The notes beneath the pieces were generated by a model. The model had not been told where the DNA came from. It did no database searches and was given only the letters and a program-made list of their open reading frames with translations. This document shows, in pieces, positions 33,978 through 42,519 of a stretch of 64,000 nucleotides of DNA (positions within the stretch are counted from its first letter, which is position 1; every line of letters starts with the position of its first letter). The stretch comes from Brevibacterium sanguinis. Its GTDB lineage: Bacteria > Actinomycetota > Actinomycetes > Actinomycetales > Brevibacteriaceae. The stretch is from positions 36,087 to 100,086 of the forward strand of contig NZ_QNSB01000014.1 of NCBI RefSeq assembly GCF_003315415.1, written 5' to 3'. The translations under genes were made by a program, and so were the position numbers.

Positions 33978-35753
33978 GTGACCCAGCACTCCCCCTCCCG
34001 CGGTCCTCTCCACCCCTCCGCCGAGACCGCCGAGTGGTGGCGCAGCGCCGTCATCTACCAGGTGTACCCGCGGTCCTTCGCCGACGCCGACGGCGATGGG
34101 ATCGGAGACCTCCCGGGCATCACGGCGAAGCTCGACCACCTGCGCGAGCTCGGGGTGGATGCCGTGTGGATCTCGCCCTTCTACCCCTCTCCGCAGGCCG
34201 ATGCCGGATACGACGTCTCCGACTACTGCGACGTCGATCCACTGTTCGGGACCCTCGCCGACGCCGACGCGCTCATCTCCCGTGCCCACGAGCTGGACCT
34301 GCGGATCATCGTCGACCTCGTGCCCAACCACACCAGCGACCAGCACCCCTGGTTCCGGCGCGCGCTGACCGCCGGTCCCGATTCGCCGGAGCGCGACTGG
34401 TACCTGTTCCGCGACGCGAACCCCGAGGACCCGGAGCGGCCGCCGAACAACTGGGAGTCGGTGTTCGGCGGACCGGCCTGGTCGACGACACCCGACGGAC
34501 AGTGGTATCTGCACCTCTTCGACTCCTCGCAGCCCGACCTCAACTGGGCGAACCCGCAGGTGCGGGAGGCGTTCGAGGATGTCCTGCGGTTCTGGCTCGA
34601 TCGCGGGGTCGACGGATTCCGCGTCGATGTCGCCCACGGCCTCGTCAAGGCGGCCGGCTTGCCGGACGCCGCCCAGACGACCGAGGAGATGCAGGGCGAC
34701 GGGATGGCGACAGGCGCTGCCCCGTACTGGGACCAGGACGGGGTGCACGAGATCTACCTCGACTGGCGTCGGCTCCTCGACGAGTACCCGGGCGAGCGGG
34801 TGCTCGTCGCCGAGGCATGGGTGCAGCCCTATGCCCGGATCGCCCGTTACGTCCGCCCCGGGGAGTTCCATCAGGCGTTCAACTTCTCCTTCCTCGATGC
34901 TTCGTGGGACGCGCCGGCGCTGCGGGAGTGCATCGAGGAGTCGTTCCGCGCGAACGACGTCGTCGGCGCCCCGACCACCTGGGTGCTGTCGAACCACGAT
35001 GTCATCCGCCCGGCCACCCGGCTCGCCCTCGACCCCGAGCACTTCACCTCTCAGCTCGGCGCCGCCGTCCCCGCGCCCGATCGCGAGCTCGGCGCCCGCC
35101 GCGCACGGGCGGCCACCACGGCGATGCTCGCCCTGCCGGGCAGCGCCTACCTCTACCAGGGTGAGGAGCTGGGCCTGTTCGAGGTCCTCGACCTCCCCGA
35201 GGAGGTGCGCCAGGACCCGACCTTCCACCGCACCTCCGGGCGGCGGCTCGGCCGCGACGGCTGCCGGGTGCCGATCCCCTGGGAGCGCGGGGCTCCCGCC
35301 TTCGGCTTCAGCGAGTCCGGAGCCGCCTGGCTGCCCCAGCCCGCCGGCTACGGCGATCTCGCCGTCGATCAGCAGAAGGGCTGCGGGAGTTCGCACCTGG
35401 AGCTCGTCCGCCGGCTCCTCGCCCTGCGCGCCGAGCGCGGCCTCGGCACCGGATCCTTCGATTTCGTCGACCCCCGCCCGGACTCCTCGGCCGAGGGGTC
35501 CGACGCCGCCGCTGCCGGCTCCGCCGCGGCTGCCGATTTCAGGGACGGTTCGACCGGCGGCACCGCGGCAGGACCGTGCGCGGACATCCTCGCGTTCGAC
35601 GTGACGGCCGCGGTCGGCACCACGCGGGTCGTGCTCAACCTCGGCGCGACGGCGTGGCCGATTCCCGCGGACGCCGAGGTCCTCGCCGCCAGCGATCCCA
35701 CGGTCACCGACCGGGTGCCGACCGACTGCGCCGTGTGGCTCGCGATCGGGTGA
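33978..35753 (+). CDS. GH13 alpha-glucosidase (oligo-1,6-glucosidase/trehalose-type family)
   Basis: A 591-residue cytosolic (beta/alpha)8 glycosidase. Conserved regions: DLVPNHTSDQHPWF, GFRVDVAHGLVK with the nucleophile Asp, LVAEAWVQP with the acid Glu, and VLSNHDVIRPATR. The QVYPRSFADADGDGIGDLPGI start is typical of alpha-glucosidases and oligo-1,6-glucosidases. The C-terminal beta domain is interrupted by a Ser/Ala/Gly-rich insert (about residues 497-530). It starts with GTG after GAAAGGAA, 10 nt behind glgX, so it is probably part of the cluster and trims maltooligosaccharides to glucose. Confidence 0.9.
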   Translation: MTQHSPSRGPLHPSAETAEWWRSAVIYQVYPRSFADADGDGIGDLPGITAKLDHLRELGVDAVWISPFYPSPQADAGYDVSDYCDVDPLFGTLADADALISRAHELDLRIIVDLVPNHTSDQHPWFRRALTAGPDSPERDWYLFRDANPEDPERPPNNWESVFGGPAWSTTPDGQWYLHLFDSSQPDLNWANPQVREAFEDVLRFWLDRGVDGFRVDVAHGLVKAAGLPDAAQTTEEMQGDGMATGAAPYWDQDGVHEIYLDWRRLLDEYPGERVLVAEAWVQPYARIARYVRPGEFHQAFNFSFLDASWDAPALRECIEESFRANDVVGAPTTWVLSNHDVIRPATRLALDPEHFTSQLGAAVPAPDRELGARRARAATTAMLALPGSAYLYQGEELGLFEVLDLPEEVRQDPTFHRTSGRRLGRDGCRVPIPWERGAPAFGFSESGAAWLPQPAGYGDLAVDQQKGCGSSHLELVRRLLALRAERGLGTGSFDFVDPRPDSSAEGSDAAAAGSAAAADFRDGSTGGTAAGPCADILAFDVTAAVGTTRVVLNLGATAWPIPADAEVLAASDPTVTDRVPTDCAVWLAIG

Positions 35754-35814
35754 GACCGCGCGACGGGCCGGACGGCCGCGCGTTCTCGGGAGCGACAGAG
35801 GCAGACCGCGCCGC

Positions 35815-36990
35815 TCACGTCCGGGTGGAGAGCAGCGTGGCGGCGGTGAGCACGGCGGCCATCGCGAGGGCCATCACCGGATAGCCGCCGAGAACACCGG
35901 CGAGCGCGGGACCGGCCACGGGCGCGAGCGCGGTCAGCGCCGTGATCGGGGCGATGAAGACGCCGTTGACGGCCCCGAAGTTCGCCGTTCCCCACCGGTC
36001 GGCGACGGCCGTCGCCTGAAGCAGGGTGAGGCAGCCACGGACACCTCCGCAGACCATCGCGATGCCGACGAGCAGCCACAGCGGACCCGGCACGAAGGCG
36101 AGCAGCCACAGCCCCGTCGCCCCGCACGCGAAGAGCACGATCATCCGGCCTCGAGGCGAGGTCCGCTTGGCCAGGCCGAGGTAGCCGACGCGACCGGCCA
36201 CCTGCCCGAACCCGACGAGCCCCAGCGCGATCGCCGCCGGCCCGAAGCCGGCTCCGCGGTGGATGAGCAGGGGGATGATGTTGATCGTCACCGCGAACAG
36301 GGTGAACGTCGCCAGGGCCATCGCGATCTGCAGGAGGATGAACCTCGGCGTCCGGGTCACTGCCCGGATCTGTCCGCGCCGATCGGCCGCCGAGGTGTCC
36401 TCCCTGACCGCAGCCGCCTCGTCGGTCCAGCGGCGGTTGAGGAAGAGCCCGTGCATCGGGACGGCGAGGACGGCGAGGATGCCGGCCATGACGACGTAGG
36501 ACATCCGCCAGCCGAGGGTGTCGAGGAGGAAGGCGATGATCGGCGCGAACACCGTCGAGGCCAGCCCTCCGACCAGGGTGAGCAGCGTCAGCGGCTTGAC
36601 CCGCTCGGTCCCGTACCAACGGGTGATGACGGCGAACGCGGGCGGGTAGAGGGTCGCCGACTGGGCGAAACCGGCCAGCAGCCAGGCCGCGAAGAACACG
36701 ACGAGGTTCGGCGACCATGCCACCGTCAGCAGGGCGAGCACTCCGATGAGCGAACCGGTGGTCATGACGAGGCGCGGGCCGTGCGCGTCGAGGATCCGGC
36801 CGACGCGGATGCCTGCGAGCGCCGAGACCACGAGGCCCGCCGAGAGGGCCGCGGTGATCGTCGTCAGGCTCCAGCCCGTGTCCGCGGCGATCGGGGTCGC
36901 CGCGACCGGCAGCGAGTAGTAGAGGAGCCCCCAGCTGGCGAGCTCGGCGATGCAGAGGGCGAGCAGGCCGCCGCGTGGCCGATCGGTCAT
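35815..36990 (-). CDS. MFS transporter
   Basis: A 391-residue transporter with 12 hydrophobic helices (first one LLALCIAELASWGLLYYSLP) and a charged loop 6-7 with NRRWTDEAAAVREDTSAADRRG. The pattern resembles monocarboxylate or oxalate:formate-type MFS members; the substrate is unknown. GAGG is about 10 nt before the ATG. The start lies 75 nt downstream of the jetD stop on the same strand, so it could be read from the Wadjet transcript, but MFS genes are not part of known Wadjet systems. It converges with the alpha-glucosidase gene. Confidence 0.85.
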   Translation of the reverse strand: MTDRPRGGLLALCIAELASWGLLYYSLPVAATPIAADTGWSLTTITAALSAGLVVSALAGIRVGRILDAHGPRLVMTTGSLIGVLALLTVAWSPNLVVFFAAWLLAGFAQSATLYPPAFAVITRWYGTERVKPLTLLTLVGGLASTVFAPIIAFLLDTLGWRMSYVVMAGILAVLAVPMHGLFLNRRWTDEAAAVREDTSAADRRGQIRAVTRTPRFILLQIAMALATFTLFAVTINIIPLLIHRGAGFGPAAIALGLVGFGQVAGRVGYLGLAKRTSPRGRMIVLFACGATGLWLLAFVPGPLWLLVGIAMVCGGVRGCLTLLQATAVADRWGTANFGAVNGVFIAPITALTALAPVAGPALAGVLGGYPVMALAMAAVLTAATLLSTRT

Positions 36991-37065
36991 CGGCGTCCGT
37001 CCTCTGTGCCTCTCACGGTTCCACCCTACTCAATGCCAGGTGGGAGCGGGTGAGGCAGCGCCTTC

Positions 37066-38346
37066 TCAGCTGCTCGCCACCTCCATGATGACCTCGAGCG
37101 CGCGGGCCCAGGGGATGCGCTCCTGTTCCAGGCGGACATTCCCCTCGGCACGCAACCGGTCGAGGGCTCGCTGTTCGCTGCCGGTGAGGGCGGTGACCCG
37201 ACCGGTGAACGGCTTGGGCTCGCTCACCCACAGGTCACGATGCGCCAGCAGGGTGTCCTCGTCCATGAGGAATGAGCGCACCTCGGGGACATGGCTGCGC
37301 AGGCGGCCGAGGATCGCGAAGCCGTGTGAGTCGAGGTCACCCCAGTAGAGCATCCTCGCCGAGGCGGCCCACGGGATCCGCGCCACCGCATCCACCGCGT
37401 ACCCGGAGCCGTGGACGGCGACGACGCCCGGCAGGTCCGGCAGCGCCAGCACGGTTTCGAGGTTCTCGACCACGAGCACCGTGTGCGGTGACACCGGCAG
37501 CTCGGCGAGCTGGTCGACCGGGGAGCTGAGATCGCGCAGTCCTCCCGGTCGCATTCCCGGGTCGCAGATGCGGATCCGCACGGTCGCCTCGGCATCGAGG
37601 ATGTCGAGCTCAGCCGGCGCATGCGTGAGGCCGAGCAGGGCGGTGACCAGGGTGCGGTGGCGGCCGAACCATTTCGAGTCGACTCCGCGGATCGGCAGCT
37701 GCCGCGGTCGCATCGTGCCCAGCGGATGCGTCGCGAGCCAGTCGACGACGTCGAGGACGGTCGTGAACTCCTCGTCGCCGAGGCCGAGGAGCGGTTTCGC
37801 CTGGGCTCGGATGACGGCCGCGAAGTCGTGGGCACCGGACTCGCTGGGAGCCCGCATGGATGGCCCGGGCCCGCCGGGACCTGACAGGGGCGCGTCGGGC
37901 TCGCCGGGACCTGGCACGACAGGGTGCGATGGGCCGGGCCAGCGGGTGCGGATCGCGGCAGCCCGGTCACGGAGTCGGCGCCAGTCCCGGAGGGTCTGTC
38001 CGCCGACGAACGCGGCGAGGTCGTCGGGAGAGCCCACGGTGAGGCGGACGGGAACGTCCTGGCGGCCGACGGCCCGCCACGAGCGCGGCTCCCAGTCGAT
38101 GCTCACCCGGTGCCGCCGCTCGGCCTCGCGCCAGTCACGTGCCCACGACTCGGCCGCCGCCTGATCGGCGAGCACCTGCTTCTGAGTGGGCGGACGCAGC
38201 CCGAGGTGGAAAGCGGGAGGAGAACTCCGCCCGCGCCCGTCCTCACCGTCGGCCACCACCGCGATCGCCGCCTCGGCGACCCACACGGCGAGGTTCCTGC
38301 GCAGGCGGACGCCGGCGGTGTCGCGCGCCTCCTCGACGGTGATCAC
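37066..38346 (-). CDS. jetD: Wadjet nuclease subunit JetD (DUF3322/DUF2220)
   Basis: A 426-residue subunit expected to cut plasmid DNA once the JetABC motor has extruded it. The N-terminal DUF3322 region spans about residues 60-190 and includes a Pro/Gly-rich linker (about 136-165). The C-terminal Toprim-like DUF2220 domain shows VVENLETVLAL and the metal-binding YWGDLDSHGFAILG (Asp337, Asp339), as in topoisomerase VI/Spo11-type nucleases. GTG start with GAGGA upstream, 13 nt behind jetC. It is the last of the four jet genes. Confidence 0.93.
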   Translation of the reverse strand: MITVEEARDTAGVRLRRNLAVWVAEAAIAVVADGEDGRGRSSPPAFHLGLRPPTQKQVLADQAAAESWARDWREAERRHRVSIDWEPRSWRAVGRQDVPVRLTVGSPDDLAAFVGGQTLRDWRRLRDRAAAIRTRWPGPSHPVVPGPGEPDAPLSGPGGPGPSMRAPSESGAHDFAAVIRAQAKPLLGLGDEEFTTVLDVVDWLATHPLGTMRPRQLPIRGVDSKWFGRHRTLVTALLGLTHAPAELDILDAEATVRIRICDPGMRPGGLRDLSSPVDQLAELPVSPHTVLVVENLETVLALPDLPGVVAVHGSGYAVDAVARIPWAASARMLYWGDLDSHGFAILGRLRSHVPEVRSFLMDEDTLLAHRDLWVSEPKPFTGRVTALTGSEQRALDRLRAEGNVRLEQERIPWARALEVIMEVASS

Positions 38347-38359
38347 GAATCCTCGCCTT

Positions 38360-41300
38360 TCAGTCCTCGCCCCAGGTCATCGTCGCCACCAGCGACTTCT
38401 GCCGGCTCGGGTTCTCCACCGAGGTGGCCGCCCCGACATAGGGCTCGATCGTCTGGAGCAGCTTCTGCGGGGTGGCCAGCACCATGTGGAAGCCGAACTC
38501 GATGAAGATGTCGAGAGCCATGCGGGTGTAGCGGGTGTCGGCCTTGTCGAACGCCTCGTCGAGGATGATCGTGCCGTACCTCGACACCGGCTCGTCGGGG
38601 TCAGCCAACTGATAGCGCAGCGCGGCGGCGAGGCAGAAGATGACGAGCTTCTGCTGCTGCCCGCCCGACATCGCCGCTCCGGAATCGTAGGTCGCGTGGG
38701 CCTTGCCGGTCTCGTCGATCTCCTCGGCGAGGAAGCTCACGTGCTGCCGGGTGTCGAGGCAGACGGTGCGCCACGTCCGGTCGACGTGCTCGCTCGAGGC
38801 GAAGCGCCGCATGATCTCCGCCAGAGTGGCGTACTTGGCCTCGGCCGCGGCCATGTCCTCGTCGCCCCAGCTGCCTTCGGCGACCGTCCGCAGGGAGTCG
38901 ATGAATGCGGTGACCGTCTCCGAGCGTCGCGTCTTCACCTTGAGGCGGAGGAACCGGCCCTCGTCGAACTTCGAGCGCAGCAGGGAGGAGTTGATCGGTT
39001 CGACCCGCTCGGTGATCTCCCGCGGGGCCGAGAGGATCTCGCCGAGGAGTTCGCCGATGAGATCGCGTGAGCGCTGCCGGAGCAGGTCCCGGAAGCGGTG
39101 CTCGTGGTCGGGCAGGCCGTGGGCGCTGATCTCGTCGAGCATCCGCAGGTAGGCGCCGCGATCGGCGACGTCGGCGGTGAGGTCGGAGGCGACCGAGCTC
39201 CACCGTGCCTTGAATTCGGCGGCGAGCCTCGTCACCGCCGAGGCGGCTCCGCTCGCCTGGTTCTGCGAGCGGTCGCGCTCCTCCTGCAGTGTCTGGGAGA
39301 CCTGGGCGGCGACGTCGGCGAGGTCGTCGCGGGTGATCCGGCGCTGGACGCGGCGGAAGCGGGAGTCGAGTTCGGCGGCGACGGAATCGTCCACCTCGGC
39401 GATCTCGCCTGCGGCGATGGCGCGCTCGAGGCGCTCGACCTGGGCGCGGAGCGCGTCGAGTTCCTCACCGGCGCGTCTCTTCGCATAGTCGGCCTCGCGC
39501 GCGGCGTCCTCGGCGGCCTCCTTGCGGGCCCGGGCCTCTCGCTCGGCGGCGATCGCCGTCTGCAGATCGCCGTCGGCGGTCTCGAGTTCGCGCAGCTGCC
39601 GCTCCAGCGCCTCGACCGCGGCCTCGGCTCCCTGCCGGTCGACGTCGCGCCAGGACTGCTCGCGCACGCCGGCGAGGATGCCGATGCGCCGCTGCGCCCG
39701 GGCCTGCGCGGCGCCGGCCGCGGTGACGACCTCCTCGGCGGCGGCGAGCTCCTGCTGCGCCTTGGTCAGCTGCTCGATGAGGGCCTCGAGCTTCGACTCG
39801 CGGTTGCCGAGCACCCACTGGCTGCGGTCGTCGATGCGGCGGCGGTCGTCCTTCTCGTACCGGGTGCGCGAGGTCTTGATCTGCCCGGCCAGCGTGACGG
39901 CGCGGGGATGGTCGTCGAGTTCGGACAAGGTGTCGACGCACGCGACGTCGAAGCGCTCGGACAGCGTCCACGACACCCAGTCCCCGAACGTCGACTCCGC
40001 CACCGTCACCTTGTTGACCAGCGACTTCTCACTGCGCGCGGGCTTCGGCGCGGGAGGGGAGGCGGGGATCTCCTCGAACACCAGCCGGGCCCTGATCCGG
40101 TGGCCGTCGACCCAGGACCGCACGGTCGACAGATGCTCGGTGCGCACGAGGACGGTGAGCGCCAGCGGCCGCAGCACGCGTTCGATCGCTCCGGTCCACT
40201 GTGCCCAGCGCGGGTCGACCTCGATGAGCTCGGCGACGAAGGGCAGGCTCGACTCGCTCAGCCCGCACCCCTCGGCCAGTGCCCAGCGGACCTCGAGGAG
40301 GGCCGTCGGCACGGTCGATCCGGAGCGGCGCAGGGAGTCGATGTCGGCCTCGAGGGCCTTGACCCGGCTGCGGGCGGCGGAGAATCGGTCGTGCTCGGCA
40401 TGGCTCGCCCCGGTCTCCTCGAGGCCGGCTTCGAGGGTCCGGGCGATCTGCGCCTGGAGCTCGGCGAACTCCGCCGAGGTGGTCGGCGCCTCGTCGATGC
40501 CGGCCTGGGCGAGCTGGCGGGCGAGCGTCGCCCACCGTTCGGCGACCCCGCGGCGGGCGTTCTCCGCCTCCTCGATGCGCTGCTGGAGGTGCTCGGTCTC
40601 GGCCCCGCCGAGGTCGAGGGTCGCCCGGTGCGCGAGATCGTAGTCGTCGATCGCCAGGCGCTTCTCGGTGTGCGCCCGTTCCGCGGCGACCTCGAGGTCG
40701 ACGAGCTTCTCGGCCAGGCTCGCGGCATCGGCGCGCAGCAGGTCGAGTTCGCGCCGTCTCTGGTAGGGGCGCAGGCTGCCGGTGAGCTCGAGCGCTTCCG
40801 CGGCCGCGGCGTGCGCGCGTTCGTAGACGGTCGCTGCGGATTTGAGCTCGGTGAGGTGGTCGCGCTGCTCGCGCAGCTGGACGACGTGGTCGTGGGCGTC
40901 CTTGAGGTCGTCGAATTGGGCCAGCGCGGTCTCGGCGAGGGCGAAGGTGCCGGGCTCCTCGAGCATGTGGTCGCGGAAGAGCTGGTCGAGGCTGTCGAGG
41001 CTCTTCGCCGACTGGGTCTTGTGGAGCAGCTGGAGGGCGGACTCGCCGGCCATGCCGAAGATCTTGCGCATCCGCGCGTAGAACCGGGCGTGCGAGCCGT
41101 TCGAGGTGACCAGAGCCTCGGGGCGATCGGATTTGAGCGCCCGGGTGGCCAGTCCGTTCTGCGCGTACTGCTGGAGATCGGCGAGGTCGAGGCCGGTCTG
41201 CTCGCACAGGCACAGGTCGCTGATGTCCGAGGTCCGGGTGCCGCTGCCCTTGAGGAAGAAGAGTCGGCACAGGGTGAGCTCGCCGTCGGCCCCGTCGCTG

Positions 41301-41722
41301 TAGCGCAGGAGGATGCCCGAGAACGTCGCGCGCGGACGCAGGTACTTGCTCACGACCCGGTCCTCGGTGTCATCGGTGGTCCGCGTCCAGGCTCCGCGGA
41401 TGTAGCTGACGAGGCTGCGCTGATCGCTGCGGGCGCCGGCGGACTGCGCGGCGACGTTGAATCGCAGCCATTTGTCGGGGGTGAGGACGGCGGCGATCGC
41501 GTCGAGGAGCGAGGACTTGCCCGAACCGGACGGTCCGGTGATGAGGTGGCCGCGGCAGGCAATGGGGATCCGATGGATCGAGTCGGAGAACGTCCCCCAG
41601 TTGGCGATCTGGACCTCGGCCAGCCGCCACTGGGCTCCGACGTCGGGACGCGCTCCGGGGCCGGGGAGCTCGGCTGCGGGGAGCATCGACGGGTCGAGGT
41701 CGAAGAGGGGCTGCTCGATCAT
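38360..41722 (-). CDS. jetC: Wadjet SMC-like ATPase JetC
   Basis: A 1120-residue MukB/SMC-like motor. Walker A is GPSGSGKSS (63-71) in the N-terminal head, long coiled coils flank a central hinge-like region near residues 480-600, and the C-terminal head carries the signature SGGQQQKL (from about 1019) and Walker B TIILDEAFDKAD. With JetA and JetB it is known to extrude DNA loops and to recognise small circular molecules. The ATG overlaps the jetB stop as ATGA. The length and motif order match type I Wadjet JetC. Confidence 0.95.
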   Translation of the reverse strand: MIEQPLFDLDPSMLPAAELPGPGARPDVGAQWRLAEVQIANWGTFSDSIHRIPIACRGHLITGPSGSGKSSLLDAIAAVLTPDKWLRFNVAAQSAGARSDQRSLVSYIRGAWTRTTDDTEDRVVSKYLRPRATFSGILLRYSDGADGELTLCRLFFLKGSGTRTSDISDLCLCEQTGLDLADLQQYAQNGLATRALKSDRPEALVTSNGSHARFYARMRKIFGMAGESALQLLHKTQSAKSLDSLDQLFRDHMLEEPGTFALAETALAQFDDLKDAHDHVVQLREQRDHLTELKSAATVYERAHAAAAEALELTGSLRPYQRRRELDLLRADAASLAEKLVDLEVAAERAHTEKRLAIDDYDLAHRATLDLGGAETEHLQQRIEEAENARRGVAERWATLARQLAQAGIDEAPTTSAEFAELQAQIARTLEAGLEETGASHAEHDRFSAARSRVKALEADIDSLRRSGSTVPTALLEVRWALAEGCGLSESSLPFVAELIEVDPRWAQWTGAIERVLRPLALTVLVRTEHLSTVRSWVDGHRIRARLVFEEIPASPPAPKPARSEKSLVNKVTVAESTFGDWVSWTLSERFDVACVDTLSELDDHPRAVTLAGQIKTSRTRYEKDDRRRIDDRSQWVLGNRESKLEALIEQLTKAQQELAAAEEVVTAAGAAQARAQRRIGILAGVREQSWRDVDRQGAEAAVEALERQLRELETADGDLQTAIAAEREARARKEAAEDAAREADYAKRRAGEELDALRAQVERLERAIAAGEIAEVDDSVAAELDSRFRRVQRRITRDDLADVAAQVSQTLQEERDRSQNQASGAASAVTRLAAEFKARWSSVASDLTADVADRGAYLRMLDEISAHGLPDHEHRFRDLLRQRSRDLIGELLGEILSAPREITERVEPINSSLLRSKFDEGRFLRLKVKTRRSETVTAFIDSLRTVAEGSWGDEDMAAAEAKYATLAEIMRRFASSEHVDRTWRTVCLDTRQHVSFLAEEIDETGKAHATYDSGAAMSGGQQQKLVIFCLAAALRYQLADPDEPVSRYGTIILDEAFDKADTRYTRMALDIFIEFGFHMVLATPQKLLQTIEPYVGAATSVENPSRQKSLVATMTWGED

Positions 41723-42519
41723 TCCGCGTCCTCCCCGGCGTCGGCGGCTGAAACCGTGTCGGTGTCAGTCGTGTCGTCGCTGCTGTCCGCGACGGCATCC
41801 TCGCCGAGGTGGTCCCCGACTCCGCTCTCCCCCACGGCAATCCGCCGGTAGACCTCGGTGAGTTCGCGGACCCGGTCCTCGTCGACGAGGAAGCGGACCA
41901 TCGGCGAGATCTCGTAGCGGCCCTCGCCTGCCTTGTGGAGGACGCGCAGCTTGTTGCTCATCCGCGTCCATGCCGCGTTGAGGTTGCGCAGGAACGTCGA
42001 CTCATCGCCTCGGCGGTAGATCTCGAGGCGCTCGAAGACCTCCTCGCGGTCGATGATGACGCGCTTCTCCCCCGGCGCGGCGAGGAGGAGCTGGCGGAGG
42101 ACGAGGAGCATCGCGGTGTCGATGAAGGTCAGCCTCTCACTGCGCACGGCCGCCGGGACCTCGATCTCCTCGGTGAGCACCTTGCGGGTGAAGGCGAACT
42201 CGTCGACCTTGTCGATGACAAGGTCGAGGAAGAGCTCGTGCAGACGGGAGCGGACGAGGTCCTCGTCGGCGACGAGGGCCGACCACAGCTGCGGGCTCTG
42301 CGCACCCGAGACGTAAGGTCCCTTGAGCAGTTCGAGCAGCACTCGACGGGTGCGCTCCCCGAGCACCCCCGTGTCACCGGTCCACAGGCCGCCAGGCCCC
42401 TGGGTCTCCTCGGCGGACCCGGGCACGACGGACGCGGCGGAGGTGCCGGCGACACTCGCCCCCGCGGACGGGTCTCCGGCGGCGGTCGCGTCGGCGGTGG
42501 ACGTGGAATCAGTGCTCAT
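41719..42519 (-). CDS. jetB: Wadjet kleisin partner subunit JetB (DUF4194)
   Basis: A 266-residue MukE-like winged-helix protein. After a Ser/Thr/Ala-rich N-terminal tail of about 45 residues, the DUF4194 core runs from RTRRVLLELLKGPYVSG to about 225 with FTRKVLTEEIEVPAAVRSE and ISPMVRFLVDEDRVREL. It should bridge JetA and the JetC heads. Both ends overlap neighbours by 4 nt (ATGA), a sign of tight translational coupling in jetA-jetB-jetC. Confidence 0.93.
   Translation of the reverse strand: MSTDSTSTADATAAGDPSAGASVAGTSAASVVPGSAEETQGPGGLWTGDTGVLGERTRRVLLELLKGPYVSGAQSPQLWSALVADEDLVRSRLHELFLDLVIDKVDEFAFTRKVLTEEIEVPAAVRSERLTFIDTAMLLVLRQLLLAAPGEKRVIIDREEVFERLEIYRRGDESTFLRNLNAAWTRMSNKLRVLHKAGEGRYEISPMVRFLVDEDRVRELTEVYRRIAVGESGVGDHLGEDAVADSSDDTTDTDTVSAADAGEDAE

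Noticed and set aside
35757..35782. CGCGCG pair as a terminator between the alpha-glucosidase and MFS genes
   Set aside because: CGCGCG is self-complementary and common at this base composition; the pairing is not distinctive.
35815..36990. MFS gene as a fifth component of Wadjet
   Set aside because: Known Wadjet systems need only JetABCD; the gene is separated by 75 nt and has a weak site of its own.
39098..41851. An open frame of 917 codons opposite jetC
   Set aside because: Same reason: low-complexity shadow of a GC-rich gene; jetC on the other strand has clear ATPase motifs.
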